25,961 nt of DNA from NCBI GenBank assembly GCA_965554225.1, contig CBEVZC010000033.1, forward strand, positions 1 to 25,961, written 5' to 3'. This DNA comes from BMS3ABIN04 sp965554225 (GTDB lineage Bacteria > Bacteroidota > Ignavibacteria > Ignavibacteriales > Melioribacteraceae). The notes beneath the pieces were generated by a model. It searched no databases. It was given only the letters and a program-made list of their open reading frames with translations, and was not told where the DNA came from. How positions within the stretch are numbered: position 1 is the stretch's first letter; each line of letters begins with the position of its first letter. A program made the position numbers and the translations under genes. Shown here one piece after another: positions 24,799 to 25,961 of this stretch.

Positions 24799-25341
24799 TT
24801 GAAAAGAAACATAAAATCAACAACAATACTGGGAATAATACACAAAGGTGTTGCCGCAATTGGTGGCGACGGTCAAGTAACGCTTGGGAATACTGTAATG
24901 AAGCATAATTCAATGAAAATTAGAAAATTATTAAATGGTAAAGTTGTAGTAGGTTTTGCAGGTTCGGCCGCCGATGCTTTTACTTTGCTCGGACGTTTCG
25001 AAGAGAAGCTTGAACAATATAGCGCAAATGTTAGTCGTGCTGTTGTAGAACTCGCAAAAGACTGGAGAACCGATAAATATCTTAGGCGTCTGGAAGCAAT
25101 GCTTGCTGTAGTTTCAGAAGATAAAACATTTGTGGTTTCCGGAACGGGAGACGTAATTGAACCGGACGATAATATCGTTGCAATAGGTTCCGGCGGAATG
25201 TATGCTCTGGCTTCGGCAAAAATGCTTGTTAAGTATAGCGATCTTTCCGCAAAAGAAATTGTTCATGAAGCTTTAAAAACAGCTTCCGAAATTTGTATTT
25301 ATACTAATGATAAAATAAATGTTGAAGTAGTAGAAAAATAA
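24799..25341 (+). CDS. hslV: ATP-dependent protease subunit HslV (ClpQ)
   Basis: Proteolytic subunit of the HslVU proteasome-like complex: a dodecameric N-terminal-threonine peptidase gated by the HslU ATPase in the cytoplasm. The 180-residue product aligns with the family over its full length. A short propeptide (MKRNIKS) precedes Thr8-Thr9, where autocleavage should expose the catalytic Thr8. Visible motifs are GDGQVTLGNTVMK, GFAGSAADAFTL, ELAKDWRTDKYLRRLEA and IAIGSGG-type (VAIGSGGMYA), with the closing ICIYTNDKI. The start codon is TTG. Only 12 bp separate it from hslU, confirming the standard hslVU operon. Confidence 0.96.
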   Translation: MKRNIKSTTILGIIHKGVAAIGGDGQVTLGNTVMKHNSMKIRKLLNGKVVVGFAGSAADAFTLLGRFEEKLEQYSANVSRAVVELAKDWRTDKYLRRLEAMLAVVSEDKTFVVSGTGDVIEPDDNIVAIGSGGMYALASAKMLVKYSDLSAKEIVHEALKTASEICIYTNDKINVEVVEK

Positions 25342-25353
25342 AATGGAATTATT

Positions 25354-25961
25354 ATGAAAAAATTTAAAATGGAAAATTTAACTCCAAGTCAAATAGTAAC
25401 TGAACTAAACAAATATATTATAGGACAGGATGATGCTAAACGTGCGGTTGCAATTGCATTAAGAAATAGATGGCGAAGACAAATGGTTGAAGAAACCATG
25501 CGTGAAGAAATAATGCCCAATAATATTATTTTAATCGGTCCGACTGGAGTAGGCAAAACAGAAATAGCCCGCAGATTAGCAAAGCTAACCGGAGCTCCTT
25601 TTTATAAAGTAGAAGCTTCTAAATTTACAGAAGTAGGTTATGTTGGTCGGGATGTAGAATCTATGATAAGAGATTTAACGGAACTTTCTGTTAATATGGT
25701 AAGGTCGGAAAAAACTGAATTAGTTAAGGAAAAAGCTGAACATCTTGCGGAAGAGAAAATCTTAGATTTATTAATACCTCCGATTAGAAAAGTTCATTCA
25801 AATACAGGTGAAGATAACTCAGAAGAAATGCTGCAGAATGAAAAGACGCGTGAGTGGATGAGAAAAAAACTCCAGAATGGCGAACTTGATGAAAAAATGG
25901 TTGAGTTTGATACGGTTACAGGTGCTGTTGGCATGCAGGTTCTTGGACCTTTGGGTATGGA
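25354..25961 (+). CDS. hslU: HslU (ClpY) ATPase subunit, N-terminal part, cut by the window edge
   Basis: AAA+ unfoldase that feeds substrates to HslV. About 202 residues are visible and the frame is open to the last base, so the C-terminal half lies outside. Seen: LTPSQIVTELNKYIIGQDDAKRAV at the N-terminus, Walker A GPTGVGKT (62-69) and the pore loop GYVG at 95-98 within FTEVGYVGRDVESMI. These are followed by the start of the charged I-domain. The ATG lies 12 bp after the hslV stop, with a weak ribosome site (GGA). Nothing in the visible part looks damaged. Confidence 0.95.
   Translation, partial: MKKFKMENLTPSQIVTELNKYIIGQDDAKRAVAIALRNRWRRQMVEETMREEIMPNNIILIGPTGVGKTEIARRLAKLTGAPFYKVEASKFTEVGYVGRDVESMIRDLTELSVNMVRSEKTELVKEKAEHLAEEKILDLLIPPIRKVHSNTGEDNSEEMLQNEKTREWMRKKLQNGELDEKMVEFDTVTGAVGMQVLGPLGM

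Overview
This AT-rich window looks like a chromosomal segment from a Gram-negative bacterium of the Bacteroidota/Chlorobi/Ignavibacteria group. The inference rests on gene types seen here: an Oar-like TonB-dependent receptor with a carboxypeptidase-regulatory-like N-domain, a BatA-type von Willebrand protein, a DUF3109 protein, and a large secreted lamin-tail/CARDB protein whose C-terminus resembles FlgD-like or type IX secretion sorting domains. Shine-Dalgarno sites are often weak. An assignment to Ignavibacteria is my best guess, not proven. No rRNA, tRNA, CRISPR array or intact insertion sequence was seen.

Left part, minus strand (82-11127). Three transcription units read leftwards. (i) A SpoIID/LytB-domain protein followed by a family 4-type glycosyltransferase, coupled by a TGATG stop/start junction. 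(ii) A solitary TonB-dependent receptor with a strong ribosome binding site and a terminator-like hairpin after it. (iii) A BatA-like membrane protein, the GTPase HflX and histidine ammonia-lyase HutH, with 30-33 bp gaps. HutH carries Ser-Ser-Gly where the MIO cofactor is normally made from Ala-Ser-Gly. The first 81 bases hold no gene I can support.

Middle, plus strand (11319-19749). A divergent intergenic region leads into a 1284-residue secreted protein built from five lamin-tail domains alternating with three CARDB-type domains. Three small proteins follow (stand-alone CBM48-like, DUF427, GYD), then a secreted M1 zinc metallopeptidase preceded by a degenerate TCTTNN hexamer array, then a six-helix membrane protein.

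The 463-bp gap 19750-20212 holds no gene but is a mosaic of decayed short repeats. One family is a 17-mer present twice on each strand in inverted arrangement; a second is a CCGTGT-type direct repeat.

Right part, plus strand (20213-25961). A tight operon encodes DUF3109, sigma-54 (rpoN), an NnrU/PEMT-like membrane protein and a periplasmic SurA-like prolyl isomerase, with 2-bp spacing and two ATGA overlaps. It is followed by hslV (TTG start) and the beginning of hslU, which runs off the window.

Most genes belong to known families. I did not find a convincing new multi-gene system. The observations most worth checking are the HutH active-site variant, the SpoIID protein with no visible export signal, the modular surface protein and the inverted repeat cluster.
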